Below, piece after piece: positions 49,501 through 62,200 of a stretch of 64,000 nucleotides of DNA. Both the position numbers and the translations under genes were made by a program. The stretch's first letter is position 1. Every line of letters starts with the position of its first letter. Source of the DNA: Auanema rhodensis (taxonomy: Eukaryota > Nematoda > Chromadorea > Rhabditida > Rhabditidae); the NCBI GenBank assembly GCA_964057225.1, contig OZ059897.1, forward strand, positions 21,762,001-21,826,000, in the 5' to 3' direction. The notes beneath the pieces are model-generated. The model saw only the letters and a list, made by a program, of their open reading frames with translations. It did no database searches and was not told where the DNA came from.

Positions 49501-52027
49501 CTTGGTATGTAACTTGCTTCACGTGAAAGATAAAGAGATGCGGCTTTCAAAATTAGATTCCTTATGTCCATATTAGTCTAAAAACAAATTTTTATTGATA
49601 TTGGTGTATGGTAACCATGACTTTGAAATTTACGTGAACTTTAATTTATGCTAATTAAATGTACACGTGATGTGCACTTGGCATGTAACTCGCTTCACGT
49701 GAAAGATAAAGAGATGCGGTTTTCAAAATTAGATTCCCCATGTCCATATTAGTCTAAAAACGAATTTTTATTGATATTGGTTCATGGTAACCATGACTTT
49801 GAAATTTACGTGAACTTTAATTTATGCTAATTAAATGTACACGTGATGTGCACTTGGTATGTAACTCGCTTCACGTGAAAGATAAAGAGATGCGGTTTTT
49901 AAAATTAGATTCCCCATGTCCATATTAGTCTAAAAACAAATTTTTATTGATATTGGTGCATGGTAACCATGACTTTGAAATTTACGTGAACTTTAATTTA
50001 TGCTAATTAAATGTACACGTGATGTGCACTTGGTATGTAACTCGCTTCACGTGAAAGATAAAGAGATGCGGTTTTTAAAATTAGATTCCCCATGTCCATA
50101 TTAGTCTAAAAACAAATTTTTATTGATATTGGTTCATGGTAACCATGACTTTGAAATTTACGTGAACTTAAATTTATGCTAATTAAATGTACACGTGATG
50201 TGCACTTGGTATGTAACTTGCTTCACGTGAAAGATAAAGAGATGCGGCTTTCAAAATTAGATTCCCCATGTCCATATTAGTCTAAAAACAAATTTTTATT
50301 GATATTGTTGTATGGTAACCATGACTTTGAAATTTACGTGAACTTTAATTTATGCTAATTAAATGTACACGTGATGTGCACTTGGCATGTAACTCGCTTC
50401 ACGTGAAAGATAAAGAGATGCGGTTTTCAAAATTAGATTCCCCATGTCCATATTAGTCTAAAAACAAATTTTTATTGATATTGGTTCATGGTAACCATGA
50501 CTTTGAAATTTACGTGAACTTAAATTTATGCTAATTAAATGTACACGTGATGTGCACTTGGTATGTAACTCGCTTCACGTGAAAGATAAAGAGATGCAGT
50601 TTTCAAAATTAGATTCCCCATGTCCATATTAGTCTAAAAACAAATTTTTATTGATATTGGTGCATGGTAACCATGACTTTGAAATTTACGTGAACTTTAA
50701 TTTATGCTAATTAAATGTACACGTGATGTGCACTTGGTATGTAACTCGCTTCACGTGAAAGATAAAGAGATGCGGTTTTCAAAATTAGATTCCCCATGTC
50801 CATATTAGTCTAAAAACAAATTTTTATTGATATTGGTGCATGGTAACCATGACTTTGAAATTTACGTGAACTTTAATTTATGCTAATTAAATGTACACGT
50901 GATGTGCACTTGGTATGTAACTCGCTTCACGTGAAAGATAAAGAGATGCGGTTTTCAAAATTAGATTCTTCATGTCCATATTAGTCTAAAAACAAATTTT
51001 TATTGATATTGGTGCATGGTTACCATGACTTTGAAATTTACGTGAACTTTAATTTATGCTAATTAAATGTACACGTGATGTGCACTTGGTATGTAACTCG
51101 CTTCACGTGAAAGATAAAGAGATGCGGTTTTCAAAATTAGATTCCCCATGTCCATATTAGTCTAAAAACAAATTTTTATTGATATTGGTGCATGGTAACC
51201 ATGACTTTGAAACTTACGTGAACTTTAATTTATGCTAATTAAATGTACACGTGATGTGCACTTGGTATGTAACTCGCTTCACGTGAAAGATAAAGAGATG
51301 CGGTTTTCAAAATTAGATTCCCCATGTCCATATTAGTCTAAAAACAAATTTTTATTGATATTGGTTCATGGTAACCATGACTTTGAAATTTACGTGAACT
51401 TTAATTTATGCTAATTAAATGTACACGTGATGTGCACTTGGTATGTAACTCGCTTCACGTGAAAGATAAAGAGATGCGGTTTTCAAAATTAGATTCCCCA
51501 TGTCCATATTAGTCTAAAAACAAATTTTTATTGATATTGGTGCATGGTAACCATGACTTTGAAATTTACGTGAACTTTAATTTATGCTAATTAAATGTAC
51601 ACGGGATGTGCACTTGGTATGTAATTCGCTTCACGTGAAAGATAAAGAGATGCGGTTTTTAAAATTAGATTCCCCATGTCCATATTAGTCTAAAAACAAA
51701 TTTTTATTGATATTGGTGCATGGTAACCATGACTTTGAAATTTACGTGAACTTAAATTTATGCTAATTAAATGTACACGTGATGTGCACTTGGTATGTAA
51801 CTCGCTTCACGTGAAAGATAAAGAGATGCGGTTTTCAAAATTAGATTCCCCATGTCCATATTAGTCTAAAAACAAATTTTTATTGATATTGGTGCATGGT
51901 AACCATGACTTTGAAATTTACGTGAACTTTAATTTATGCTAATTAAATGTACACGTGATGTGCACTTGGTATGTAATTCGCTTCACGTGAAAGATAAAGA
52001 GATGCGGTTTTTAAAATTAGATTCCCC
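46573..52027 (+). repeat. 12-monomer block repeated as an 11-monomer block
   Basis: Block 46573-48683 (12 monomers) and block 50092-52027 (11 monomers) share ordered markers: AACTTGC with GGCTTTC; GTATGG with GGCATG; CTTAAAT; near consensus; TTCTTCATG; CATGGTTACC (47671 and 51015); GAAACTTACG; TTCATGG; CACGGG with AATTCGC; CTTAAAT; AATTCGC with TTTTTAAAA. The first block has one extra monomer (47452, with AAAAAGATG) between TTCTTCATG and GGTTACC. Before it the offset is 20 monomers, corrected for one deleted base in the leading monomers. After it the offset is 19. A whole monomer was gained or lost cleanly. Confidence 0.85.
46925..47099 (+). repeat. The only off-length monomer (175 bp)
   Basis: The T5 run at monomer positions 26-30 is T4 here (around 46950-46953), which shortens this copy by one base and shifts every later monomer start by one. 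It is the only length change I could detect by following monomer starts through the window. Confidence 0.85.
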
Positions 52028-52907
52028 ATGTCCATATTAGTCTAAAAACAAATTTTTATTGATATTGGTTCATGGTAACCATGACTTTGAAATTTACGTG
52101 AACTTAAATTTATGCTAATTAAATGTACACGTGATGTGCACTTGGTATGTAACTTGCTTCACGTGAAAGATAAAGAGATGCGGCTTTCAAAATTAGATTC
52201 CCCATGTCCATATTAGTCTAAAAACAAATTTTTATTGATATTGGTGTATGGTAACCATGACTTTGAAATTTACGTGAACTTTAATTTATGCTAATTAAAT
52301 GTACACGTGATGTGCACTTGGCATGTAACTCGCTTCACGTGAAAGATAAAGAGATGCGGTTTTCAAAATTAGATTCCCCATGTCCATATTAGTCTAAAAA
52401 CAAATTTTTATTGATATTGGTGCATGGTAACCATGACTTTGAAATTTACGTGAACTTTAATTTATGCTAATTAAATGTACACGTGATGTGCACTTGGTAT
52501 GTAACTCGCTTCACGTGAAAGATAAAGAGATGCGGTTTTCAAAATTAGATTCCCCATGTCCATATTAGTCTAAAAACAAATTTTTATTGATATTGGTTCA
52601 TGGTAACCATGACTTTGAAATTTACGTGAACTTCAATTTATGCTAATTAAATGTACACGTGATGTGCACTTGGTATGTAACTCGCTTCACGTGAAAGATA
52701 AAGAGATGCGGTTTTCAAAATTAGATTCCCCATGTCCATATTAGTCTAAAAACAAATTTTTATTGATATTGGTGCATGGTAACCATGACTTTGAAACTTA
52801 CGTGAACTTTAATTTATGCTAATTAAATGTACACGTGATGTGCACTTGGTATGTAACTCGCTTCACGTGAAAGATAAAGAGATGCGGTTTTCAAAATTAG
52901 ATTCCCC

Positions 52908-55371
52908 ATGTCCATATTAGTCTAAAAACAAATTTTTATTGATATTGGTGCATGGTAACCATGACTTTGAAACTTACGTGAACTTTAATTTATGCTAATT
53001 AAATGTACACGTGATGTGCACTTGGTATGTAACTCGCTTCACGTGAAAGATAAAGAGATGCGGTTTTCAAAATTAGATTCCCCATGTCCATATTAGTCTA
53101 AAAACAAATTTTTATTGATATTGGTTCATGGTAACCATGACTTTGAAATTTACGTGAACTTTAATTTATGCTAATTAAATGTACACGTGATGTGCACTTG
53201 GTATGTAACTCGCTTCACGTGAAAGATAAAGAGATGCGGTTTCCAAAATTAGATTCCCCATGTCCATATTAGTCTAAAAACAAATTTTTATTGATATTGG
53301 TGCATGGTAACCATGACTTTGAAATTTACGTGAACTTTAATTTATGCTAATTAAATGTACACGGGATGTGCACTTGGTATGTAATTCGCTTCACGTGAAA
53401 GATAAAGAGATGCGGTTTTTAAAATTAGATTCCCCATGTCCATATTAGTCTAAAAACAAATTTTTATTGATATTGGTGCATGGTAACCATGACTTTGAAA
53501 TTTACGTGAACTTTAATTTATGCTAATTAAATGTACACGTGATGTGCACTTGGTATGTAACTCGCTTCACGTGAAAGATAAAAGGATGCGGTTTTCAAAA
53601 TTAGATTCCCCATGTCCATATTAGTCTAAAAACAAATTTTTATTGATATTGGTGCATGGTAACCATGACTTTGAAATTTACGTGAACTTTAATTTATGCT
53701 AATTAAATGTACACGTGATGTGCACTTGGTATGTAATTCGCTTCACGTGAAAGATAAAGAGATGCGGTTTTTAAAATTAGATTCCCCATGTCCATATTAG
53801 TCTAAAAACAAATTTTTATTGATATTGGTTCATGGTAACCATGACTTTGAAATTTACGTGAACTTAAATTTATGCTAATTAAATGTACACGTGATGTGCA
53901 CTTGGTATGTAACTTGCTTCACGTGAAAGATAAAGAGATGCGGCTTTCAAAATTAGATTCCCCATGTCCATATTAGTCTAAAAACAAATTTTTATTGATA
54001 TTGGTGTATGGTAACCATGACTTTGAAATTTACGTGAACTTTAATTTATGCTAATTAAATGTACACGTGATGTGCACTTGGCATGTAACTCGCTTCACGT
54101 GAAAGATAAAGAGATGCGGTTTTCAAAATTAGATTCCCCATGTCCATATTAGTCTAAAAACAAATTTTTATTGATATTGGTGCATGGTAACCATGACTTT
54201 GAAACTTACGTGAACTTTAATTTATGCTAATTAAATGTACACGTGATGTGCACTTGGTATGTAACTCGCTTCACGTGAAAGATAAAGAGATGCGGTTTTC
54301 AAAATTAGATTCCTCATGTCCATATTAGTCTAAAAACAAATTTTTATTGATATTGGTTCATGGTAACCATGACTTTGAAATTTACGTGAACTTTAATTTA
54401 TGCTAATTAAATGTACACGTGATGTGCACTTGGTATGTAACTCGCTTCACGTGAAAGATAAAGAGATGCGGTTTTCAAAATTAGATTCCCCATGTCCATA
54501 TTAGTCTAAAAACAAATTTTTATTGATATTGGTGCATGGTAACCATGACTTTGAAATTTACGTGAACTTTAATTTATGCTAATTAAATGTACACGGGATG
54601 TGCACTTGGTATGTAATTCGCTTCACGTGAAAGATAAAGAGATGCGGTTTTTAAAATTAGATTCCCCATGTCCATATTAGTCTAAAAACAAATTTTTATT
54701 GATATTGGTGCATGGTAACCATGACTTTGAAATTTACGTGAACTTTAATTTATGCTAATTAAATGTACACGTGATGTGCACTTGGTATGTAACTCGCTTC
54801 ACGTGAAAGATAAAAGGATGCGGTTTTCAAAATTAGATTCCCCATGTCCATATTAGTCTAAAAACAAATTTTTATTGATATTGGTGCATGGTAACCATGA
54901 CTTTGAAATTTACGTGAACTTTAATTTATGCTAATTAAATGTACACGTGATGTGCACTTGGTATGTAATTCGCTTCACGTGAAAGATAAAGAGATGCGGT
55001 TTTTAAAATTAGATTCCCCATGTCCATATTAGTCTAAAAACAAATTTTTATTGATATTGGTTCATGGTAACCATGACTTTGAAATTTACGTGAACTTAAA
55101 TTTATGCTAATTAAATGTACACGTGATGTGCACTTGGTATGTAACTTGCTTCACGTGAAAGATAAAGAGATGCGGCTTTCAAAATTAGATTCCCCATGTC
55201 CATATTAGTCTAAAAACAAATTTTTATTGATATTGGTGTATGGTAACCATGACTTTGAAATTTACGTGAACTTTAATTTATGCTAATTAAATGTACACGT
55301 GATGTGCACTTGGCATGTAACTCGCTTCACGTGAAAGATAAAGAGATGCGGTTTTCAAAATTAGATTCCCC
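52908..55371 (+). repeat. Higher-order repeat: two tandem 7-monomer units (1232 bp each)
   Basis: Units 52908-54139 and 54140-55371 share GAAACTTACG; TTCATGG; CACGGG with AATTCGC; AAAAGGATG (53580 and 54812); AATTCGC with TTTTTAAAA; AACTTGC with GGCTTTC; GTGTATGG with GGCATG (54080 and 55312). Small differences include GGTTTCC in the first unit and TTCCTCATG in the second. Confidence 0.88.
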
Positions 55372-56075
55372 ATGTCCATATTAGTCTAAAAACAAATTTT
55401 TATTGATATTGGTGCATGGTAACCATGACTTTGAAACTTACGTGAACTTTAATTTATGCTAATTAAATGTACACGTGATGTGCACTTGGTATGTAACTCG
55501 CTTCACGTGAAAGATAAAGAGATGCGGTTTTCAAAATTAGATTCCCCATGTCCATATTAGTCTAAAAACAAATTTTTATTGATATTGGTGCATGGTAACC
55601 ATGACTTTGAAATTTACGTGAACTTTAATTTATGCTAATTAAATGTACACGTGATGTGCACTTGGTATGTAACTCGCTTCACGTGAAAGATAAAGAGATG
55701 CGGTTTTCAAAATTAGATTCCCCATGTCCATATTAGTCTAAAAACAAATTTTTATTGATATTGGTTCATGGTAACCATGACTTTGAAATTTACGTGAACT
55801 TCAATTTATGCTAATTAAATGTACACGTGATGTGCACTTGGTATGTAACTCGCTTCACGTGAAAGATAAAGAGATGCGGTTTTCAAAATTAGATTCCCCA
55901 TGTCCATATTAGTCTAAAAACAAATTTTTATTGATATTGGTGCATGGTAACCATGACTTTGAAACTTACGTGAACTTTAATTTATGCTAATTAAATGTAC
56001 ACGTGATGTGCACTTGGTATGTAACTCGCTTCACGTGAAAGATAAAGAGATGCGGTTTTCAAAATTAGATTCCCC

Positions 56076-59000
56076 ATGTCCATATTAGTCTAAAAACAAA
56101 TTTTTATTGATATTGGTTCATGGTAACCATGACTTTGAAATTTACGTGAACTTAAATTTATGCTAATTAAATGTACACGTGATGTGCACTTGGTATGTAA
56201 CTTGCTTCACGTGAAAGATAAAGAGATGCGGCTTTCAAAATTAGATTCCTTATGTCCATATTAGTCTAAAAACAAATTTTTATTGATATTGGTGTATGGT
56301 AACCATGACTTTGAAATTTACGTGAACTTTAATTTATGCTAATTAAATGTACACGTGATGTGCACTTGGCATGTAACTCGCTTCACGTGAAAGATAAAGA
56401 GATGCGGTTTTCAAAATTAGATTCCCCATGTCCATATTAGTCTAAAAACAAATTTTTATTGATATTGGTGCATGGTAACCATGACTTTGAAACTTACGTG
56501 AACTTTAATTTATGCTAATTAAATGTACACGTGATGTGCACTTGGTATGTAACTCGCTTCACGTGAAAGATAAAGAGATGCGGTTTTCAAAATTAGATTC
56601 CCCATGTCCATATTAGTCTAAAAACAAATTTTTATTGATATTGGTGCATGGTAACCATGACTTTGAAATTTACGTGAACTTTAATTTATGCTAATTAAAT
56701 GTACACGTGATGTGCACTTGGTATGTAACTCGCTTCACGTGAAAGATAAAGAAATGCGGTTTTCAAAATTAGATTCCCCATGTCCATATTAGTCTAAAAA
56801 CAAATTTTTATTCATATTGGTTCATGGTAACCATGACTTTGAAATTTACGTGAACTTCAATTTATGCTAATTAAATGTACACGTGATGTGCACTTGGTAT
56901 GTAACTCGCTTCACGTGAAAGATAAAGAGATGCGGTTTTCAAAATTAGATTCCCCATGTACATATTAGTCTAAAAACAAATTTTTATTGATATTGGTGCA
57001 TGGTAACCATGACTTTGAAACTTACGTGAACTTTAATTTATGCTAATTAAATGTACACGTGATGTGCACTTGGTATGTAACTCGCTTCACGTGAAAGATA
57101 AAGAGATGCGGTTTTCAAAATTAGATTCCCCATGTCTATATTAGGCTAAAAACAAATTTTTATTGATATTGGTTCATGGTAACCATGACTTTGAAATTTA
57201 CGTGAACTTTAATTTATGCTAATTAAATGTACACGTGATGTGCACTTGGTATGTAACTCGCTTCACGTGAAAGATAAAAGGATGCGGTTTTCAAAATAAG
57301 ATTCCCCATGTCCATATTAGTCTAAAAACAAATTTTTATTGATATTGGTGCATGGTAACCATGACTTTGAAATTTACGTGAACTTTAATTTATGCTAATT
57401 AAATGTACACGTGATGTGCACTTGGTATGTAACTCGCTTCACGTGAAAGATAAAGAGATGCGGTTTTCAAAATTAGATTCCCCATGTCCATATTAGTCTA
57501 AAAACAAATTTTTATTGATATTGGTGCATGGTAACCATGACTTTGAAATTTACGTGAACTTTAATTTATGCTAATTAAATGTACACGTGATGTGCACTTG
57601 GTATGTAATTCGCTTCACGTGAAAGATAAAGAGATGCGGTTTTCAAAATTAGATTCCCCATGTCCATATTAGTCTAAAAACAAATTTTTATTGATATTGG
57701 TTCATGGTAACCATGACTTTGAAATTTACGTGAACTTAAATTTATGCTAATTAAATGTACACGTGATGTGCACTTGGTATGTAACTTGCTTCACGTGAAA
57801 GATAAAGAGATGCGGCTTTCAAAATTAGATTCCTTATGTCCATATTAGTCTAAAAACAAATTTTTATTGATATTGGTGTATGGTAACCATGACTTTGAAA
57901 TTTACGTGAACTTTAATTTATGCTAATTAAATGTACACGTGATGTGCACTTGGCATGTAACTCGCTTCACGTGAAAGATAAAGAGATGCGGTTTTCAAAA
58001 TTAGATTCCCCATGTCCATATTAGTCTAAAAACAAATTTTTATTGATATTGGTGCATGGTAACCATGACTTTGAAACTTACGTGAACTTTAATTTATGCT
58101 AATTAAATGTACACGTGATGTGCACTTGGTATGTAACTCGCTTCACGTGAAAGATAAAGAGATGCGGTTTTCAAAATTAGATTCCCCATGTCCATATTAG
58201 TCTAAAAACAAATTTTTATTGATATTGGTGCATGGTAACCATGACTTTGAAATTTACGTGAACTTTAATTTATGCTAATTAAATGTACACGTGATGTGCA
58301 CTTGGTATGTAACTCGCTTCACGTGAAAGATAAAGAAATGCGGTTTTCAAAATTAGATTCCCCATGTCCATATTAGTCTAAAAACAAATTTTTATTCATA
58401 TTGGTTCATGGTAACCATGACTTTGAAATTTACGTGAACTTCAATTTATGCTAATTAAATGTACACGTGATGTGCACTTGGTATGTAACTCGCTTCACGT
58501 GAAAGATAAAGAGATGCGGTTTTCAAAATTAGATTCCCCATGTACATATTAGTCTAAAAACAAATTTTTATTGATATTGGTGCATGGTAACCATGACTTT
58601 GAAACTTACGTGAACTTTAATTTATGCTAATTAAATGTACACGTGATGTGCACTTGGTATGTAACTCGCTTCACGTGAAAGATAAAGAGATGCGGTTTTC
58701 AAAATTAGATTCCCCATGTCTATATTAGGCTAAAAACAAATTTTTATTGATATTGGTTCATGGTAACCATGACTTTGAAATTTACGTGAACTTTAATTTA
58801 TGCTAATTAAATGTACACGTGATGTGCACTTGGTATGTAACTCGCTTCACGTGAAAGATAAAAGGATGCGGTTTTCAAAATAAGATTCCCCATGTCCATA
58901 TTAGTCTAAAAACAAATTTTTATTGATATTGGTGCATGGTAACCATGACTTTGAAATTTACGTGAACTTTAATTTATGCTAATTAAATGTACACGTGATG

Positions 59001-59243
59001 TGCACTTGGTATGTAACTCGCTTCACGTGAAAGATAAAGAGATGCGGTTTTCAAAATTAGATTCCCCATGTCCATATTAGTCTAAAAACAAATTTTTATT
59101 GATATTGGTGCATGGTAACCATGACTTTGAAATTTACGTGAACTTTAATTTATGCTAATTAAATGTACACGTGATGTGCACTTGGTATGTAATTCGCTTC
59201 ACGTGAAAGATAAAGAGATGCGGTTTTCAAAATTAGATTCCCC
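56076..59243 (+). repeat. Higher-order repeat: two tandem 9-monomer units (1584 bp each)
   Basis: Units 56076-57659 and 57660-59243 share rare markers at identical offsets: TTCCTTATG, GTGTATGG with GGCATG, AAGAAATGCGG (56750 and 58334), TTATTCATATTGG (56809 and 58393), GTACATATTAG (56957 and 58541), GTCTATATTAGGCT (57137 and 58721), and AAAAGGATGC with AAAATAAG. So many private variants shared in order make this one of the youngest duplications in the window. A third unit begins at 59244 with the same first type but lacks the later markers. Confidence 0.92.
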
Positions 59244-62200
59244 ATGTCCATATTAGTCTAAAAACAAATTTTTATTGATATTGGTTCATGGTAACCATGA
59301 CTTTGAAATTTACGTGAACTTAAATTTATGCTAATTAAATGTACACGTGATGTGCACTTGGTATGTAACTTGCTTCACGTGAAAGATAAAGAGATGCGGC
59401 TTTCAAAATTAGATTCCCCATGTCCATATTAGTCTAAAAACAAATTTTTATTGATATTGGTGCATGGTAACCATGACTTTGAAATTTACGTGAACTTTAA
59501 TTTATGCTAATTAAATGTACACGTGATGTGCACTTGGTATGTAACTCGCTTCACGTGAAAGATAAAGAGATGCGGTTTTCAAAATTAGATTCCCCATGTC
59601 CATATTAGTCTAAAAACAAATTTTTATTGATATTGGTGCATGGTAACCATGACTTTGAAATTTACGTGAACTTCAATTTATGCTAATTAAATGTACACGT
59701 GATGTGCACTTGGTATGTAACTCGCTTCACGTGAAAGATAAAGAGATGCGGTTTTTAAAATTAGATTCCCCATGTCCATATTAGTCTAAAAACAAATTTT
59801 TATTGATATTGGTGCATGGTAACCATGACTTTGAAATTTACGTGAACTTTAATTTATGCTAATTAAATGTACACGTGATGTGCACTTGGTATGTAATTCG
59901 CTTCACGTGAAAGATAAAGAGATGCGGTTTTTAAAATTAGATTCCCCATGTCCATATTAGTCTAAAAACAAATTTTTATTGATATTGGTGCATGGTAACC
60001 ATGACTTTGAAATTTACGTGAACTTCAATTTATGCTAATTAAATGTACACGTGATGTGCACTTGGTATGTAACTCGCTTCACGTGAAAGATAAAGAGATG
60101 CGGTTTTCAAAATTAGATTCCCCATGTCCATATTAGTCTAAAAACAAATTTTTATTGATATTGGTGCATGGTAACCATGACTTTGAAATTTACGTGAACT
60201 TTAATTTATGCTAATTAAATGTACACGTGATGTGCACTTGGTATGTAACTTGCTTCACGTGAAAGATAAAGAGATGCGGTTTTTAAAATTAGATTCCCCA
60301 TGTCCATATTAGTCTAAAAACGAATTTTTATTGATATTGGTTCATGGTAACCATGACTTTGAAATTTACGTGAACTTAAATTTATGCTAATTAAATGTAC
60401 ACGTGATGTGCACTTGGTATGTAACTTGCTTCACGTGAAAGATAAAGAGATGCGGCTTTCAAAATTAGATTCCCCATGTCCATATTAGTCTAAAAACAAA
60501 TTTTTATTGATATTGGTGCATGGTAACCATGACTTTGAAATTTACGTGAACTTTAATTTATGCTAATTAAATGTACACGTGATGTGCACTTGGCATGTAA
60601 CTCGCTTCACGTGAAAGATAAAGAGATGCGGTTTTCAAAATTAGATTCCCCATGTCCATATTAGTCTAAAAACAAATTTTTATTGATATTGGTGCATGGT
60701 AACCATGACTTTGAAACTTACGTGAACTTTAATTTATGCTAATTAAATGTACACGTGATGTGCACTTGGTATGTAACTCGCTTCACGTGAAAGATAAAGA
60801 GATGCGGTTTTCAAAATTAGATTCCCCATGTCCATATTAGTCTAAAAACAAATTTTTATTGATATTGGTGCATGGTAACCATGACTTTGAAATTTACGTG
60901 AACTTTAATTTATGCTAATTAAATGTACACGTGATGTGCACTTGGTATGTAACTCGCTTCACGTGAAAGATAAAGAGATGCGGTTTTCAAAATTAGATTC
61001 CCCATGTCCATATTAGTCTAAAAACAAATTTTTATTGATATTGGTTCATGGTAACCATGACTTTGAAATTTACGTGAACTTCAATTTATGCTAATTAAAT
61101 GTACACGTGATGTGCACTTGGTATGTAACTCGCTTCACGTGAAAGATAAAGAGATGCGGTTTTCAAAATTAGATTCCCCATGTCCATATTAGTATAAAAA
61201 CAAATTTTTATTGATATTGGTGCATGGTAACCATGACTTTGAAATTTACGTGAACTTTAATTTATGCTAATTAAATGTACACGTGATGTGCACTTGGTAT
61301 GTAACTCGCTTCACGTGAAAGATAAAGAGATGCGGTTTTCAAAATTAGATTCTTCATGTCCATATTAGTCTAAAAACAAATTTTTATTGATATTGGTGCA
61401 TGGTAACCATGACTTTGAAATTTACGTGAACTTCAATTTATGCTAATTAAATGTACACGTGATGTGCACTTGGTATGTAACTCGCTTCACGTGAAAGATA
61501 AAGAGATGCGGTTTTCAAAATTAGATTCCCCATGTCCATATTAGTCTAAAAACAAATTTTTATTGATATTGGTGCATGGTAACCATGACTTTGAAATTTA
61601 CGTGAACTTTAATTTATGCTAATTAAATGTACACGTGATGTGCACTTGGTATGTAATTCGCTTCACGTGAAAGATAAAGAGATGCGGTTTTTAAAATTAG
61701 ATTCCCCATGTCCATATTAGTCTAAAAACAAATTTTTATTGATATTGGTGCATGGTAACCATGACTTTGAAATTTACGTGAACTTCAATTTATGCTAATT
61801 AAATGTACACGTGATGTGCACTTGGTATGTAACTCGCTTCACGTGAAAGATAAAGAGATGCGGTTTTCAAAATTAGATTCCCCATGTCCATATTAGTCTA
61901 AAAACAAATTTTTATTGATATTGGTGCATGGTAACCATGACTTTGAAATTTACGTGAACTTTAATTTATGCTAATTAAATGTACACGTGATGTGCACTTG
62001 GTATGTAATTCGCTTCACGTGAAAGATAAAGAGATGCGGTTTTTAAAATTAGATTCCCCATGTCCATATTAGTCTAAAAACAAATTTTTATTGATATTGG
62101 TTCATGGTAACCATGACTTTGAAATTTACGTGAACTTAAATTTATGCTAATTAAATGTACACGTGATGTGCACTTGGTATGTAACTTGCTTCACGTGAAA

